DNA from: Rhynchonema sp. JSB1_4
Lineage: Eukaryota; Nematoda; Chromadorea; Monhysterida; Xyalidae
Length of the DNA stretch: 64,000 nt
NCBI GenBank assembly: GCA_030248065.1
Contig: JASAMV010005458.1
Location: 1 to 64,000 of the forward strand
Direction of reading: 5' to 3'
This document shows positions 10,271-22,019 of this stretch, piece by piece (positions within the stretch are counted from its first letter, which is position 1; every line of letters starts with the position of its first letter). The position numbers and the translations under genes are program-made. The notes under the pieces are model-generated. The model did no database searches, was not told the origin of the DNA, and was given only the letters and a program-made list of their open reading frames with translations.

Positions 10271-10950
10271 TTTGGGCAAGCGTTAGTTGCTGCTAAAAAC
10301 GTTCCTTTCCGGATAAGGAGTTGCTAATGTACTTTCCGCTAATTTCGGTGGAGAACTGATTGAAGATCTGTTTACTAAAGTTGCCGGTGTTTTCCACTGC
10401 CGATTAACTTTTCAATTCGGCTTCTACGCCATTAGATTTCCCATTCAACTGGAACGCAGAGACACGGTCGTGAGCAACTAGAACAAGCAGTATCGCACAA
10501 AGGGATTTCGACTCAGCTTTTGGAAAACTCAGTTCAAACCGGGTATGTCACGCAATGCTCGGACTGTTGACATGTGTCGCACTGCAATATGCGCGGTCAC
10601 GGTCACAAAATGATGTGATAATTCGTTGACGAACTGTTAACAATTGGTTAAAAAAGCAACCAAAAATTTAGCCCAATCACCTACATATATTACTAAATAT
10701 AGTTGACCCTGGCTATAATGAATCGGTCGGAACATTCTATTCTGTTCGTTATAATGGATTACCATCTGCACGGTTCGGGATGTTCTGACGGCAGTACCAT
10801 GATCCCAAATCTAGGCCAAACCGTTTTTCTTTTAAAATTATGCTCAGTCTAACGCATGTTTTGCGATGCATTGGTTCACAACATGGTGTCGTTAATCCAC
10901 CTTGCAGACGTGGGTCGGCTATGAGAAGCAAAACTGTCGCCAAGTAGTTC
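10271..10950. other. No recognisable feature
   Basis: Single-copy-looking DNA with only short ORFs. No motif could be supported. Confidence 0.5.
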
Positions 10951-10956
10951 ATTTAA

Positions 10957-12213
10957 AGGGTCTCCGCCATATATATTCGACCAAAACCAATCTCAATGAA
11001 ACTTGGCACGGTGACTGGGTTTGGTCCAAAACACTGACGGCCAAGAAAATTTTTTCCCACATCAGCTCCCTGTCTGAGCCCGAAGGGTTGAAACGTAAAA
11101 AATTTTGACCCTACCACCGCACCCAAATAAAATACCGATCTGTTTCGCATGTTCTTAATGTGCCGTTTAATCACAAATGTTTCATAAACGCCTTGGCTCT
11201 AATTTAAAATTATACTCACTTTTTTGGCACTACCACAGTTCGCGCTACTTTGCCAAAACCACGCTAATTTTAGAAAAAAATTTTCCGTTGTATTTTTGGG
11301 CCACATAGACAGCACACAGAGCTTTACTATAAAATAGGAAACAAAGCCCATTTATCGCGCTATTCAAGCGATCAAAGACCAATTTCCCATCGCTGATAAG
11401 TTTCGACAAAAGTTCGCTCAACTGTTGTGAGCCTCAGCTTTTTGGCCCTTTTCTGGGGACCCCAAGCACACTTCTATGTCATAATTTCCTATTTTAACAA
11501 CGATGTACCAAGGTGATATATGGCATGCCAGATAGTAAAATACAATTGTTGTTAATTATGTGCAAAACTATGTTGGTTCATCTGCATACTTGGAGGTACG
11601 AGCAAGAAATGAATTTTACACAAAATTCATAATTTTAGCAAATTTTCGCTTCCGTCATATTTATAGCCTACCCGCAGTTGTGATGGAAGTGTGGTATTTA
11701 CTGTTCGATGAAGCCCCAACGTTATTGTTGTTTATCGATCAAAATCCAAAATTCTAGCTCTAACGTATCTTTAGAAAAATCGTGATCATTGAGGTCCATT
11801 GGACTTGGAACTACAACCGGGCTTGTAACCGGACCAGCGTCTACGGTGCCTTTATTTGAACGACTTCTGCCCAAGATACGTTAGAGCTAGAGTTGTAACA
11901 ACTATTACAACTAACAACTAAATTAACAACAACTGTATTTTTACTGTCTGGCGTGCCATATATCACCTTGGTACATCGTTATTAAAATAGGAAATTATGA
12001 CATAGAAGTGTGCTTGGGGTCCCCAGAAAAGGGCCAAAAAGTTGAGGCTCACAACAGTTGAGCGAACTTTTGTCGAAACTTATCAGCGATGTGAAATTGG
12101 TCTTTGATCGCTTGAATAGCATGATAAATGGGCTTTGTTACCTATTTTATAGTAAAGCTCTGTGTGCTGTCTATGTGGCCCAAAAATACAACGGAAAAAT
12201 TTTTTTCTAAAAT
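10957..12213. mobile_element. Long-TIR element, family A, copy 1 (right arm truncated)
   Basis: The left arm begins TTTAAAGGGTCTCCGCCATATATA and runs ~800 bp. The right arm is its inverse from ~11870 but stops at CTAAAATTAGCG, where the (TAG)n tract starts. Fuller relatives are at 27443-29848 and in part at 62555-63420. No transposase is visible. Confidence 0.7.
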
Positions 12214-12217
12214 TAGC

Positions 12218-12553
<336 letters not shown>

Positions 12554-12655
12554 CTTGCTACTAGTGTTCGAACGGGATTCAGTGTTCCAGCTCGACTTGT
12601 TCGCGATTGGTGGTGCTTGCGGTTTCATCACGCTCGGAATCAGCAGCACCTCTTA

Positions 12656-13005
12656 GGGGCGCGGCCACGCAAACACGGTTGTGGGCCGCGGGTCAGCAAT
12701 AATTATATGTCCAATGACCGCTCCGCGTTTGCATGGCCGCACTTGCGGGTCGCGGTTTGCGGGTCACTTGAAACATTTATTTAGCTATCACACACAAAAA
12801 TGAACCAAGCAGCGCTGTGCTACGCCAGTCTGCGACGTTGGCTGGACGCGGATTGGTTAATTTTTGTGTGTTGCAGCTAAACAAATGTTTCAAGTGACCC
12901 GCAAACCGCGACCGGCAAGTGCGGCATGCAAACACGGGGGCGGTTGTTGGACATATAGAGTATTTTTCTGACCCGCGACCCGCGCCAGCGTTTGCATGGA
13001 CGCGC
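12656..13005. mobile_element. GC-rich foldback element, family B, short copy
   Basis: Ends read TTAGGGGCGCGGCCACGCAAACACGG and the inverse. The arms carry CCCGCGACCCGCG blocks, and a 120-bp core separates them. The full-length relative is at 18902-20097. Confidence 0.65.
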
Positions 13006-13069
13006 CTTTACAACAGCTTGGCGAATTATAATTGCATAATTTTTTACTTCTTGTTCTCAAAACTTAATC

Positions 13070-13195
13070 CCGATCCCGGTACTTTTTTTGAGCGGGATCG
13101 GGATCGGGATCGGGATTGTCTTTTTCAAAATGCCGGGATCGGGATCGGGATCAGAAAAAGGGCCCGGGATCCCGGGATCGGGATCGGGATCCCGT
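13070..13195. repeat. GGGATC tandem repeat
   Basis: Runs of CGGGAT hexamers in three short blocks, separated by TTTTTCAAAATGCC-like spacers. The Gly/Ile/Ser-repeat ORF through it is not a gene. Confidence 0.85.
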
Positions 13196-13204
13196 TCGAA
13201 CACT

Positions 13205-14030
13205 GGTAGCAAGTTTTATCGTTTCAGAGACACGATAAGGGTGATGCATCAAACAACCGCACAAGGCGTGACACAAGTGATATAGCCTGGGAAATTACAG
13301 TGTAACCCGGTGGTGATTACTTAGACGGAAACATGATGATAATAGAAGCGAGCACACAGGACAAAAAATATGATGAGCACACACGGCAAATAATAAAGCA
13401 TGGTAGTCTAACAACACAATGACACAATTGAGGTTTTATGGAATCGCAATTTCTCCAAAAAATAATCCAATGAAACACGAGCTTTGATCCATTTCAGGGT
13501 TGATTCAAAGTTGTTTCGAGATCACGTTATCAGGCCGCGTAAATGTCTGGCAAGCGCGGATCCAGGGAGTTCACACGGGCCATGACCCCTAAAATCGCAC
13601 GACTTTCAGTTTGATGCACATCGCGCGCTTCGGGCCTTAGATAAACCCTTTTTCAATGAAATTTGGCCTTCGCGCGCGTAAAAAGTGCCAAAATTTCGGG
13701 AACCTCGCGCGCGTTGTCACATTTTAATATTTGCCAATATTTAAACCGGGCAACCGGATATCGCATTTTTTTTATTTCTGGCACCGTCAATCAAATAGTA
13801 TGATTACAGAGGCGCGGCCGGAGAAAATTTCACATGCGGCCGGTATGATGCACGTACTGGTACAATTTGTATGAGTCTTCAAAGATTTCTTTCAATGTAA
13901 TGTCACAGCCCTTTTTTCCGAATCCGGCCTTTCGCAATAAAATGTGACTATATACGATGAGTGATCACAAAAACATCGTTCAAACAAAATGAAATGAGTG
14001 TAAATTGTGAGAATTAATTTTTAAAAATTT
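13205..14030. other. No recognisable feature
   Basis: Mixed DNA with CGCGCG patches near 13620-13715. No coding or repeat assignment could be supported. Confidence 0.5.
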
Positions 14031-14263
14031 GCTTTCGGGAACAAACTCGAGCTTGTGCCGACTTACGCTCCCCCTTTTGATCAGGCAACGGCAGAACATT
14101 TAGTAGAGAATCCAACCAGCTCGTCAACGAACAGCCACGTGTGAAATGTTTCACAAAGGTTTCATCTGTCAGCGAGCTGGTTCTTGTCTCAGTCTCACTA
14201 CCTTTCATGATCAAAAGGGTGAGCGTAAGTCGGCACAAGCTCGCGTTTGTTCCTGAAAGCAAC
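14031..14263. mobile_element. Foldback element, family T
   Basis: Arms TGCTTTCGGGAACAAACTCGAG and the inverse, each extending through GTGCCGACTTACGCTC and CTTTTGATCA, flank a ~110-bp core. Single copy in this window. Confidence 0.65.
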
Positions 14264-14440
14264 TTTTCAAAGACAAATTCTGACAGTTTTAACGTGGTTC
14301 ATCTCGTTTGATCGTTGTTTTTGTGACAGTTGGACATAAACAGTCTAACTGCGTAGTAAAAAAAGCAAGCATGAGATATACGGTTTCCCGCTTTAAAGTG
14401 CCACTGCCAACCAAGCGTCATCAAATTAATTCGTGTCACT

Positions 14441-15823
14441 ATGTTTGTCAGTTCATCACAATTGTCCCGTTTTTTTCACAACCGCCCTGAAGATAACGTG
14501 AAGAAAGCGTTCAAAACGCCGTACTTTGATCTGATGCTGTTTATTGGGTTGAACGACGTAACGCAACTGACCATGTACAGCATGCAATACAGCCTGTTTA
14601 TGGTGATCATCAGCAGAATTGTGAGTTGTAAATGTGCTCCGTTGGGTGCGCCGTATTTTGTGATGGGGTTGACTCACTAATTTTCACCAGTGTAAAAGTG
14701 TTGCGGGACGGTTCAGGCCCGGGGCACAGCCCGTAAATGTGTCAAGTATGCTGGTCCTGAATTTGACGGGCCTGAAAAAGTGGGCTTGAAAAGGTCGGGG
14801 CTGACCTTCCGGGACTGAAAAGCCGCTTCATTATGCTTGATGAAGATATTTCACGCTGTTCGAAATTAGTGAGTCAACTCTATGACAAAATATGGCGCAC
14901 CAAACAGTTGCACGCACCCTACTTTCGCTAACTATTGTTCTTCATGAAATGTGCGCCAACTGTGGTTGATAACATCAACCGAAGTCCAAACACCAGCTCA
15001 TGAGACGCCTGTTACTGTTTTACGTGCTTCGAAACATTTTCAAAACAAAAGAAAGAGAGAAATGTTTCAACCGCGACCAGCGCAAAAGTTATCCCCGTCC
15101 TCGTTTATAGCTGGGTCGGTCACACGATAAAGACTACAAACGACTCGAGCCTATTTTTCAATAAAATGAACGTACAGCATAAGCCAGCACGTTCGTTTAC
15201 CGTTGTCCAGGAGTCGCTGGCGTGGCTGTACAACTACACCTGGGTGTATGACTACTTTGGCTCGTGGATTTGGCAGTCAATCACATTCAGCACTTACCTT
15301 TTGTCAGCTCTAGTCGCATTCAATCGCTACACGGCCGTAATGAAATGCGTAAAACACGCGCATGTAAGTGTTTGGTGGTCATTTTTTATTTATTTAAAAA
15401 AACACGTAGGCTGTGAGCAGATAAACGCGGAATGGCAGATTTCTGCATTCCGCATTCCGCGTTTATCTGCTCACCTTTGCGGAATTCGGCATTTCTGCAA
15501 GTAAATTTATGCTTTTGGTCAAACCTCTCAGTTGCTCTTTGCGTTAACACGCAACATTTTGAGGTCAGCACGCTGGAAGTTGTCATCGTCACCCAAGTAC
15601 GCACAATTCCGCAAAAAGGTGAGCAGATAAACGCGGAATGCGGAATGCAGAAATCTGCCATTCCGCGTTTATCTGCTAACCAATTTCCGCATTCCGCGTT
15701 TATCTGCTCACAGCCGTAACGTCTAAGTTGTTGAAAAACCGCGATGTGTCCATGCCCGACAATGGCCTCAAACATGACTCGGTCGCCATTAGGTCTGTCA
15801 GAGTGCTTTCCAACGGTGTATAA
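14441..15823 (+). CDS. Candidate three-exon membrane-protein gene (serpentine-receptor-like)
   Basis: Three plus-strand exons share reading phase 0. Exon A 14441-14620 ends at AGAATT|GTGAGT. Exon B 15178-15363 lies between GTACAG and CAT|GTAAGT. Exon C 15728-15823 ends in TAA. The predicted product is ~153 residues. Exon A encodes two hydrophobic stretches. Exon B encodes FSTYLLSALVAFNRYTAV, resembling the third membrane helix and DRY-like NRY motif of nematode serpentine chemoreceptors. Exon C encodes a polar tail. A seven-helix receptor needs about twice this length, so exons are missing or unrecognised, or the gene is broken. Both introns hold foldback insertions (14644-14909 and 15409-15715). 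The exon calls are my inference; no expression evidence exists. Confidence 0.33.
14644..14909. mobile_element. Foldback element inside first intron of the receptor candidate
   Basis: GGTGCGCCGTATTTTGTGAT...GACTCACTAATTTTC is repeated inverted as GAAATTAGTGAGTC...GGCGCACC. The core holds diverged GGGCCTGAAAA-type repeats. Confidence 0.55.
15409..15715. mobile_element. Foldback element, family U, with GTA duplication
   Basis: Ends GGCTGTGAGCAGATAAACGC and the inverse. GTA precedes it (15406-15408) and follows it (15716-15718). Extra inverted GCGGAATGCGG blocks lie inside each arm. A related fragment is at ~26270-26352. Confidence 0.7.
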
Positions 15824-16142
15824 TACTGTGCCCTGCCACCCTTCCTACGGTTATGCCCCGAGCCCTTTAAACGTTGCCGCGTAATGCCAGTTTGAACTTC
15901 CTTGTCAATTCAGGAAAAGTTTTGGACGGATACTCATATAGTCATTGTGTGACCAATACCGACGATGTGCTTGTTGTGTGCAGCTGGTTAAACATACGGT
16001 TGATTTCGAAGAAAACAGAAATGCATGGCGCGACCGTTGATGGCGATGGCGCTTTGAGAATACAGCCCTTTGTGTCACCACAGTAAGATAATCCCGCCCG
16101 ATGCCCCCCACCACCGAGAAAGCCCCAATGGAGAAGTATTTG

Positions 16143-16477
<335 letters not shown>

Positions 16478-16534
16478 TGTGAATCATTAGCCTGTTTTTT
16501 GTGCAGTTTGCAGCAGTTGTTCACTTGCATCGTC

Positions 16535-16866
16535 GAGTCAGATATTGGTCGCACAATGACTAATGGAGAATTTATCCAAAAGTCAAAGGATGGACCCTGA
16601 TTCAGGAACTGCCACGCTCAGCCACTGTTAACCACTCAGTTACTTGTATTTCTCACGAAACATTTTCACCTGAAAATAACCAGTAAAACAACCACGTTGC
16701 TGTCAGCTGGCGGTTGTTCTGCTGGTTTATATTTTCAGATGAAAATGTTTTGTCGGACATACAAGTAGCTCAGTGGTTAAACAGTAGTTGAGCATGGCTG
16801 AGCCTGAATCAGGGTCGATCCTTTGAATTTTGGATAAATTCTCCATTAGTCATTGTGCGACCAATA
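16535..16866. mobile_element. Inverted pair of tRNA-derived SINE-like units, family L
   Basis: Both ends carry TATTGGTCGCACAATGACTA. The right arm reads outward with an A-box-like TAGCTCAGTGG (16766-16776) and a B-box-like GGGTCGATCC (16812-16821), then TTGGATAAATTCTCCATTAG and the shared end. The left arm is a diverged inverse. The terminal block matches the Penelope-like remnant at ~9573 and ~10215. A similar pair is at 46625-46905. Confidence 0.55.
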
Positions 16867-17133
16867 TATGCCTGCTTGCCCTGGTTTCTTTCCATTTCTT
16901 ATGCATTGAGCTGGGTTATTGCATTCTGGGCTGAAAATGCGATAGCCACGGATTGTTATTTTGTAGGATCAATTAGATTCTGTTTTTTACCCACGAAGTT
17001 TTTTTCGTTTATCTTTTATCTTAGTTATCTTTTCGATCAATCTTCAATCGAAAGCTTCATCAAATCCCTTCCCATCCTAACTAACTACAGTAAACTCTAC
17101 CAAACTCGTCTGCCGATCGTACCCAGGGTAGGT

Positions 17134-17625
17134 CAGGGTTGGGCAAAAAACGTTTTTTGGGCAAAAAACGTTTTTTAAAAAAAAACGTTTTTTTTAAAAC
17201 GCCCAGATGACCAAAATACATATGCCCACAAAAAAATTGGAAAACGCTCATGTTGAGAAGAAAACGTGGTTAAATGAAGTAATTCTATGTGTTCTGAGAC
17301 AAAATAAACGGGTTTCAACCCTTTTCTAGCGAGTTGTTAGGATCCCATATCAGACTCGCATCATGGGACCAACTTTGGCCGGGGTCATCACTGAAAGTCA
17401 AACTCCGTATATCGACGTACCTCGACAAAGTAAAAATTGGTCGAAAATTTTTTGAAAAAATGGGACAAAAAATTGATTTTCATTGAAAATCAGGGTAGTT
17501 TCCCTAAAAAATCAGGGAAAATCAAGGAAATTCAGGATAAAAAAACGAAAAACGACCCAGACGTTTTTTTAAAAAAACGTCGTTTTTTTAAGAAAAAACG
17601 CCGTCGTTTTTTTTGCATAACCCTG
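17134..17625. mobile_element. hAT-type MITE, family F, copy 1 (8-bp TSD GGGTAGGT)
   Basis: Ends CAGGGTTGGGCAAAAAACG and ...CATAACCCTG. GGGTAGGT flanks both sides exactly (17126-17133 and 17626-17633). An 8-bp duplication with CAGGG ends is typical of hAT elements. The 492-bp interior has no transposase. Confidence 0.85.
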
Positions 17626-17714
17626 GGGTAGGTACGGTGTTTTTTGTGAAAACTGTGACACCGAAAGTGAAACTACTAATTGTGCTTGTAACCAACTGCT
17701 GCAAAGTACACTGA

Positions 17715-18326
17715 GGGTGGCATTTTCGAAACGGTGTAAAGCTCAGTTGGGTGTAAAGGTCGGTGTAATGGCGAACTTAGGTTGAACATGGAAACCGGAA
17801 CACGGAAACAATTTCATACAAACCAGTTTCGTGGATTTCCGTGCACGGAAATATTTCCGTGGCACGGAAATATTTCCGGTTTCCGTGTTCCGTGTTTTTT
17901 TATTTTCACGGAACACGGAAATATTTTCGTGTGAATAGTTGTTGCTGTTTGCGTCAACACGCGGGCTTTTGACGTCAGCACGCTGGCTTTTGTCATCATC
18001 ACTGCAAAAGCATCGTTTGCGTGCCTGAATCATTGCCGTGTTCCGTGGCACGGAAATATTTCCGTGTTCCGTGATTCTCCAAAACATTCACGGAACACGG
18101 AACACGGAAATATTCCCGTGTTCCGGTTTCCGTGTTCAACCTAAGTCCGCCCTAAGCTCGGTCGAAAGCTCGGTCGGTGTCAGCTCGGTGTAAACATAAA
18201 ACATTCCACGTTAACAGCAGGCAATGTTTCATGTTTACACCGAGCTGACACCGGCCGAGCTTTCGATTGAGCTTACACCGACCTTTACACACAACTCACC
18301 TTTACACCGTTTCGAAAATATCACCC
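17715..18326. mobile_element. Foldback MITE, family D, copy 1, interrupted by element C
   Basis: Ends GGGTGGCATTTTCGAAACGG and the inverse, flanked by TGA on each side. It is split by the 384-bp insertion at 17769-18152. The uninterrupted copy at 37479-37703 is 225 bp and shows the original layout. Confidence 0.8.
17769..18152. mobile_element. Foldback element, family C, nested in D with TAA duplication
   Basis: Ends TGGCGAACTTAGGTTGAACA and the inverse of GGGCGGACTTAGGTTGAACA. TAA lies immediately on both sides (17766-17768 and 18153-18155). The arms are full of CACGGAAATATTTCCGTG palindromes. A 3-bp TAA target fits the PIF/Harbinger style, but no transposase is present. Confidence 0.8.
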
Positions 18327-18329
18327 TGA

Positions 18330-18900
18330 AAGCAGCAAATGATTCCGCAATGCACACACACGCATCTTATAGCTGGCGTGGCGCATGTGTGGGGGATAGT
18401 TCGTGTCGTTTCACCATTAGGCCGGCCCGGGTTGGATTTTATAAGGTCACACCATTTAGACATCGTAGATTTAAAGATAATAATTATTTTGCGTGGGCAC
18501 TACCGACATTTACATTTTTGATTTTCGAGCGTTTTGTATCTTTTTCTTCGTAATTCAGGGTTGATGCCGATTTCAGATCGGATGCTATGCTTGGCCTACC
18601 AGAACTTGTGCTCACATTTGCAAGACTTTTCAAAAATAAAAAAGTTATGGTCCATTTAGAATTTTGACACGGCGCTTTTCTTAGCAAAAATTTGATCGGA
18701 AATTTGTCCGTTTTATCGACCAAAAATGCGATTACGGGCCATATCCTATCACGGGCGCCACGGGCGCAACGGGCGCATTACGGTTTCAACTACAGCAAAA
18801 CAGCATTGCGTCCGATATGGTACGCCACACAGGGAAAAGTCAATTCTTAGCGCTCCTTAATGTTCCGAACATTAAGGAGCATTAAGATCGCATTAAGGAG
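18330..18900. other. No gene; short GGGCGC repeats
   Basis: CCATATCCTATCACGGGCGCCACGGGCGCAACGGGCGC at ~18738-18775 is found inverted at ~25140-25190. Whether the two mark the ends of one 6-kb element cannot be decided, since only ~55 bp match. Confidence 0.4.
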
Positions 18901-18901
18901 C

Positions 18902-20097
18902 ATTTAGGGCGCGGCCATGCAAACGCGGGCGCGGGTCGCGGGTCAGAAAAATATTCTATGTTTTAGACCCGCTCCGCGTTTGCATGGCCGCACTTGCGGG
19001 CGCGGGTCGCGGGTCAGAAAAATATTCTATGTCCCAGACCCGCGCCCGCGGTTGCATGGCCGCACTTGCGGGCGCGGGTCGCGGGTCAGAAAAATATTCT
19101 ATGTCCCAGACCCGCGCCCGCGTTTGCATGGCCGCACTTGCGGGCGCGGGTCGCGGGTCAGTCGAAACATTTCTTTGGCTGGGCTTGTAGCGCGCGGAAA
19201 CTGTAGAGTTTTAAAGGGGGCCTTTCGCATTTCAAACCGCCTTCAAACTTTGCACGCATTTGAATATTGTTCAGGGCGTTATTAAACTCTCACGCACCAA
19301 GAACCCAATCTGCAGCATGCGACCAGGAGATGCACTTTAAGAAGAACATCCGGGAACAAAGTGTGCGGCGGACCAGCCCAATTTATACCTGCGCATTCAG
19401 GCAAACTGCTTGATCAAAAAGGTGTCAAGGCGAATGAATGTTTCGCATGAAACGTGCAACGCCACTAACTATGGAATTTCGCTTTTCTTTAGATTTCGAA
19501 TTTCAACGAATTGTTCCAGCGCGACAAGCAGACCTTGAAACATTCAAGGTCACGACGTTCACTAAACAACACGTTATCTCCAACAGCCACGTAAATATGC
19601 CAGCTCACAAACCAACCACAGCCCGACTGACACGTATCACAGCAAAACACGCGTACGTGGGAATGTTTCATGATATTGGTGGCAGGCAACAGGGAAGGCT
19701 TAAACATCACTCTCTAGCCAACAGCCGGCATAATGCACTGCACTAAAGAACAGAATTTATTGTGGCGACTAGACTAAACAGTTCGTCTGCTTTAAAACGT
19801 GGTTTTCGCGCGCTACAAGCCCAGCCAAAGAAATGTTTCGAGTGACCCGCGACCCGCGCCCGCAAGTGCGGCCATGCAAACGCGGACGCGGGTCTGGGAC
19901 ATAGAATATTTTTCTGACCCGCGACCCGCGCCCGCAAGTGCGGCCATGCAAACGCGGGCGCGGGTCTGGGACATAGAATATTTTTCTGGCCCGCGACCCG
20001 CGCCCGCAAGTGCGGCCATGCAAACGCGGAGCGGGTCTAAAACATAGAATATTTTTCTGACCCGCGACCCGCGCCCGCGTTTGCATGGCCGCGCCCT
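18902..20097. mobile_element. GC-rich foldback element, family B, full copy
   Basis: Ends TTAGGGCGCGGCCATGCAAACG and the inverse. Each arm holds three to four tandem ~72-bp units (GCGGGTCGCGGGTCAGAAAAATATTCTATG plus CCCGCGCCCGCG). The arms (~18902-19190 and ~19820-20097) enclose a ~600-bp core without a recognisable gene. The ORFs along the arms are repeat-driven. Confidence 0.75.
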
Positions 20098-20639
20098 AAG
20101 AATTTGAGCACCTGGCGTGACCCTGGTTTTCAGCTTTAATGAGCATTAAGAATTGGTAGTTGAATCTGATTATAGACTACATTACGGATGACGAGCATTT
20201 TCTTCAGTTGTGATGCCTTTGGACTGTTTGTCGATTGCACATGTGTGTGTATGTTCAGATAAACCGACGATATACGAATATCTTTGAAATCTGACGAAAC
20301 AGTACACGGTGTGCAGCCAGTGCTGTGCGCCCGTGACAGCTGTAGGGCTGCAGGGCTTTGGTTTGAACGATATATATGATGCACACGGATACAAAAGGGC
20401 ACAATCAGTTTCTGTTAATGCTCCTTCATACGAAATACATTTGCACGGTAATAAACTTGTATTATTCATAGTATAGATTGGTGAAAATTCATCCAGACTT
20501 GAACCCAGCCAATACAATTAACGCAAGAAAATGCAAATGGGTACATTAAAAAGCACAATCCGTTTTCTGTTAAATGTTCCTTCAACTGTGATAATGTTCA
20601 CACTCAATATCTGTGCAGCATACTGTAGTCGTAAGGCGA

Positions 20640-21010
20640 GGCACCTACCTGCACCTTACGATACGGCCTCCTGCAGACACTTGGAGACCCGGCCACGGCA
20701 CGAACGGGCGGGCCTAAGCTGGAAGCACGGGGTTTAACATACAAACAACACTAAACTCAAACCTCACAAAAGGCCCCGCCGAGTGCCACTGGCCACTCCG
20801 GGGTTGCGTTTCACGCAGACTTCTTCACGAATACGATCCCGCGGGTTCTTTCTTCTCGATGCTTTATCACTCGACGGTTATTGACAGTCTCACAATACTG
20901 GGTTTCACACACAAAGAACACAAAAAACACAAGAGACTCTCTCTAAAAAAAGGGGCGCGTAATCTCTTCCAAATCGACAAATCATGTGTGGAGGAGTGCG
21001 TGAAAGCCGG
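20640..21010 (-). mobile_element. LINE 3'-end fragment
   Basis: Shares with 24310-24670 the block AAAGGCCCCGCCGAGTG...CTCCGGGGTTGCG and flanking order, including a GCCGGC block. In the other copy that block encodes the end of a LINE reverse transcriptase region. Only the 3' part remains. Confidence 0.5.
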
Positions 21011-21013
21011 CCA

Positions 21014-21690
21014 CAATACTATCTCTGTATTACATTCAAAAAAAAATAAAAGCGCACAGTTTAATGATTCCTAAAAACGCCGTGAAAGCACAGCGACAAC
21101 GCAAAAGTCTGGAAGAAAAATAGGAAGAAACAAAACGGAACAAGCACAAGAGACACAAATTACGGTTTTCACGCTAATCTCTGTTTTACATACAATTAAA
21201 AATGTCGCGCACACTTTGATGATTCGAAAATACGCCGCGAACGTACACAAAGTTGAGCGACAAACAAAAGTCGGGTACAAAAAATAGAAAGAAACAAAAC
21301 GGAGTAACCAGAAAAGACATAAATTATGGCTTTCACGCTAATCTCTGTATTACATACAAATAAAAATGACGCGCACAGTTTATAATTAAAAAACGCCGCG
21401 AAAGCACACGAAGTTGAGCGACAAACAAAAAGTCGGGAACAAAAATAGAAAGAAATACAGACGGAATAACCAGAAAAGACACAAAATATGTTTTCTCAAT
21501 ATAAATCTCTGTGTATTAATCGCTTTCACATTAGTCTGATAAAAATAAAATAATCGCACACAATTTAATTATTCATGAACAGACCGAAAAGGAACAAAAA
21601 AATTGACGAAAAATTGGGAACAAAGAGGGAAATAAACGAACACAGAAAAACCACAACGAAACAACAAATGGCTACCACTTTCTTACGGTG
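21014..21690. repeat. Tandem repeat, ~160-bp period, about four units
   Basis: Each unit holds AATCTCTGTATTACATACAA, then GCGCACAGTTTA, an AAACGCCGCGAAAGCACA block and ACAAAAGTCGGG. Units start near 21014, 21171, 21336 and 21497 and are diverged. Confidence 0.7.
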
Positions 21691-21838
21691 ACATGCTTGG
21701 GTCGTCGTTTTCCGACGGCCTGCCGTTGTTTTCCTCGTCAATGGGTCGATGTATTTTCGGTAGTCGCAGCCAAATATATTGAACAGTCTCAGCAGCACTT
21801 TTCGTTTGTCATTTGGACTCGTGTTTCCAATGTAAAGT

Positions 21839-22019
21839 AAAACTACGCCAACACGAGCCCGATTTCGGAGCTGGCAAAATGGTGAAACATTCACACGTGG
21901 CTGCTGATTTGGGAAACGTTACACGTTGTGGAATACAACGTGGAGCATGATGATTTTCTCTTTCTTTGCGTTTTGCAAGTTCATCACCTCCGAAATCGGG
22001 CTCGTGTTGGCGTAGTTTT
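21839..22019. mobile_element. Foldback MITE, family M, copy 3
   Basis: Nearly identical to copy 1 (AAACTACGCCAACACGAGCC arms, same core). No clear target duplication here. Confidence 0.75.

Noticed and set aside
18917..19285. 122-codon ORF in the GC-rich repeats, with mirrored ORFs at 19769-20086
   Set aside because: Open frame follows the ~72-bp tandem units in both arms of a foldback element.
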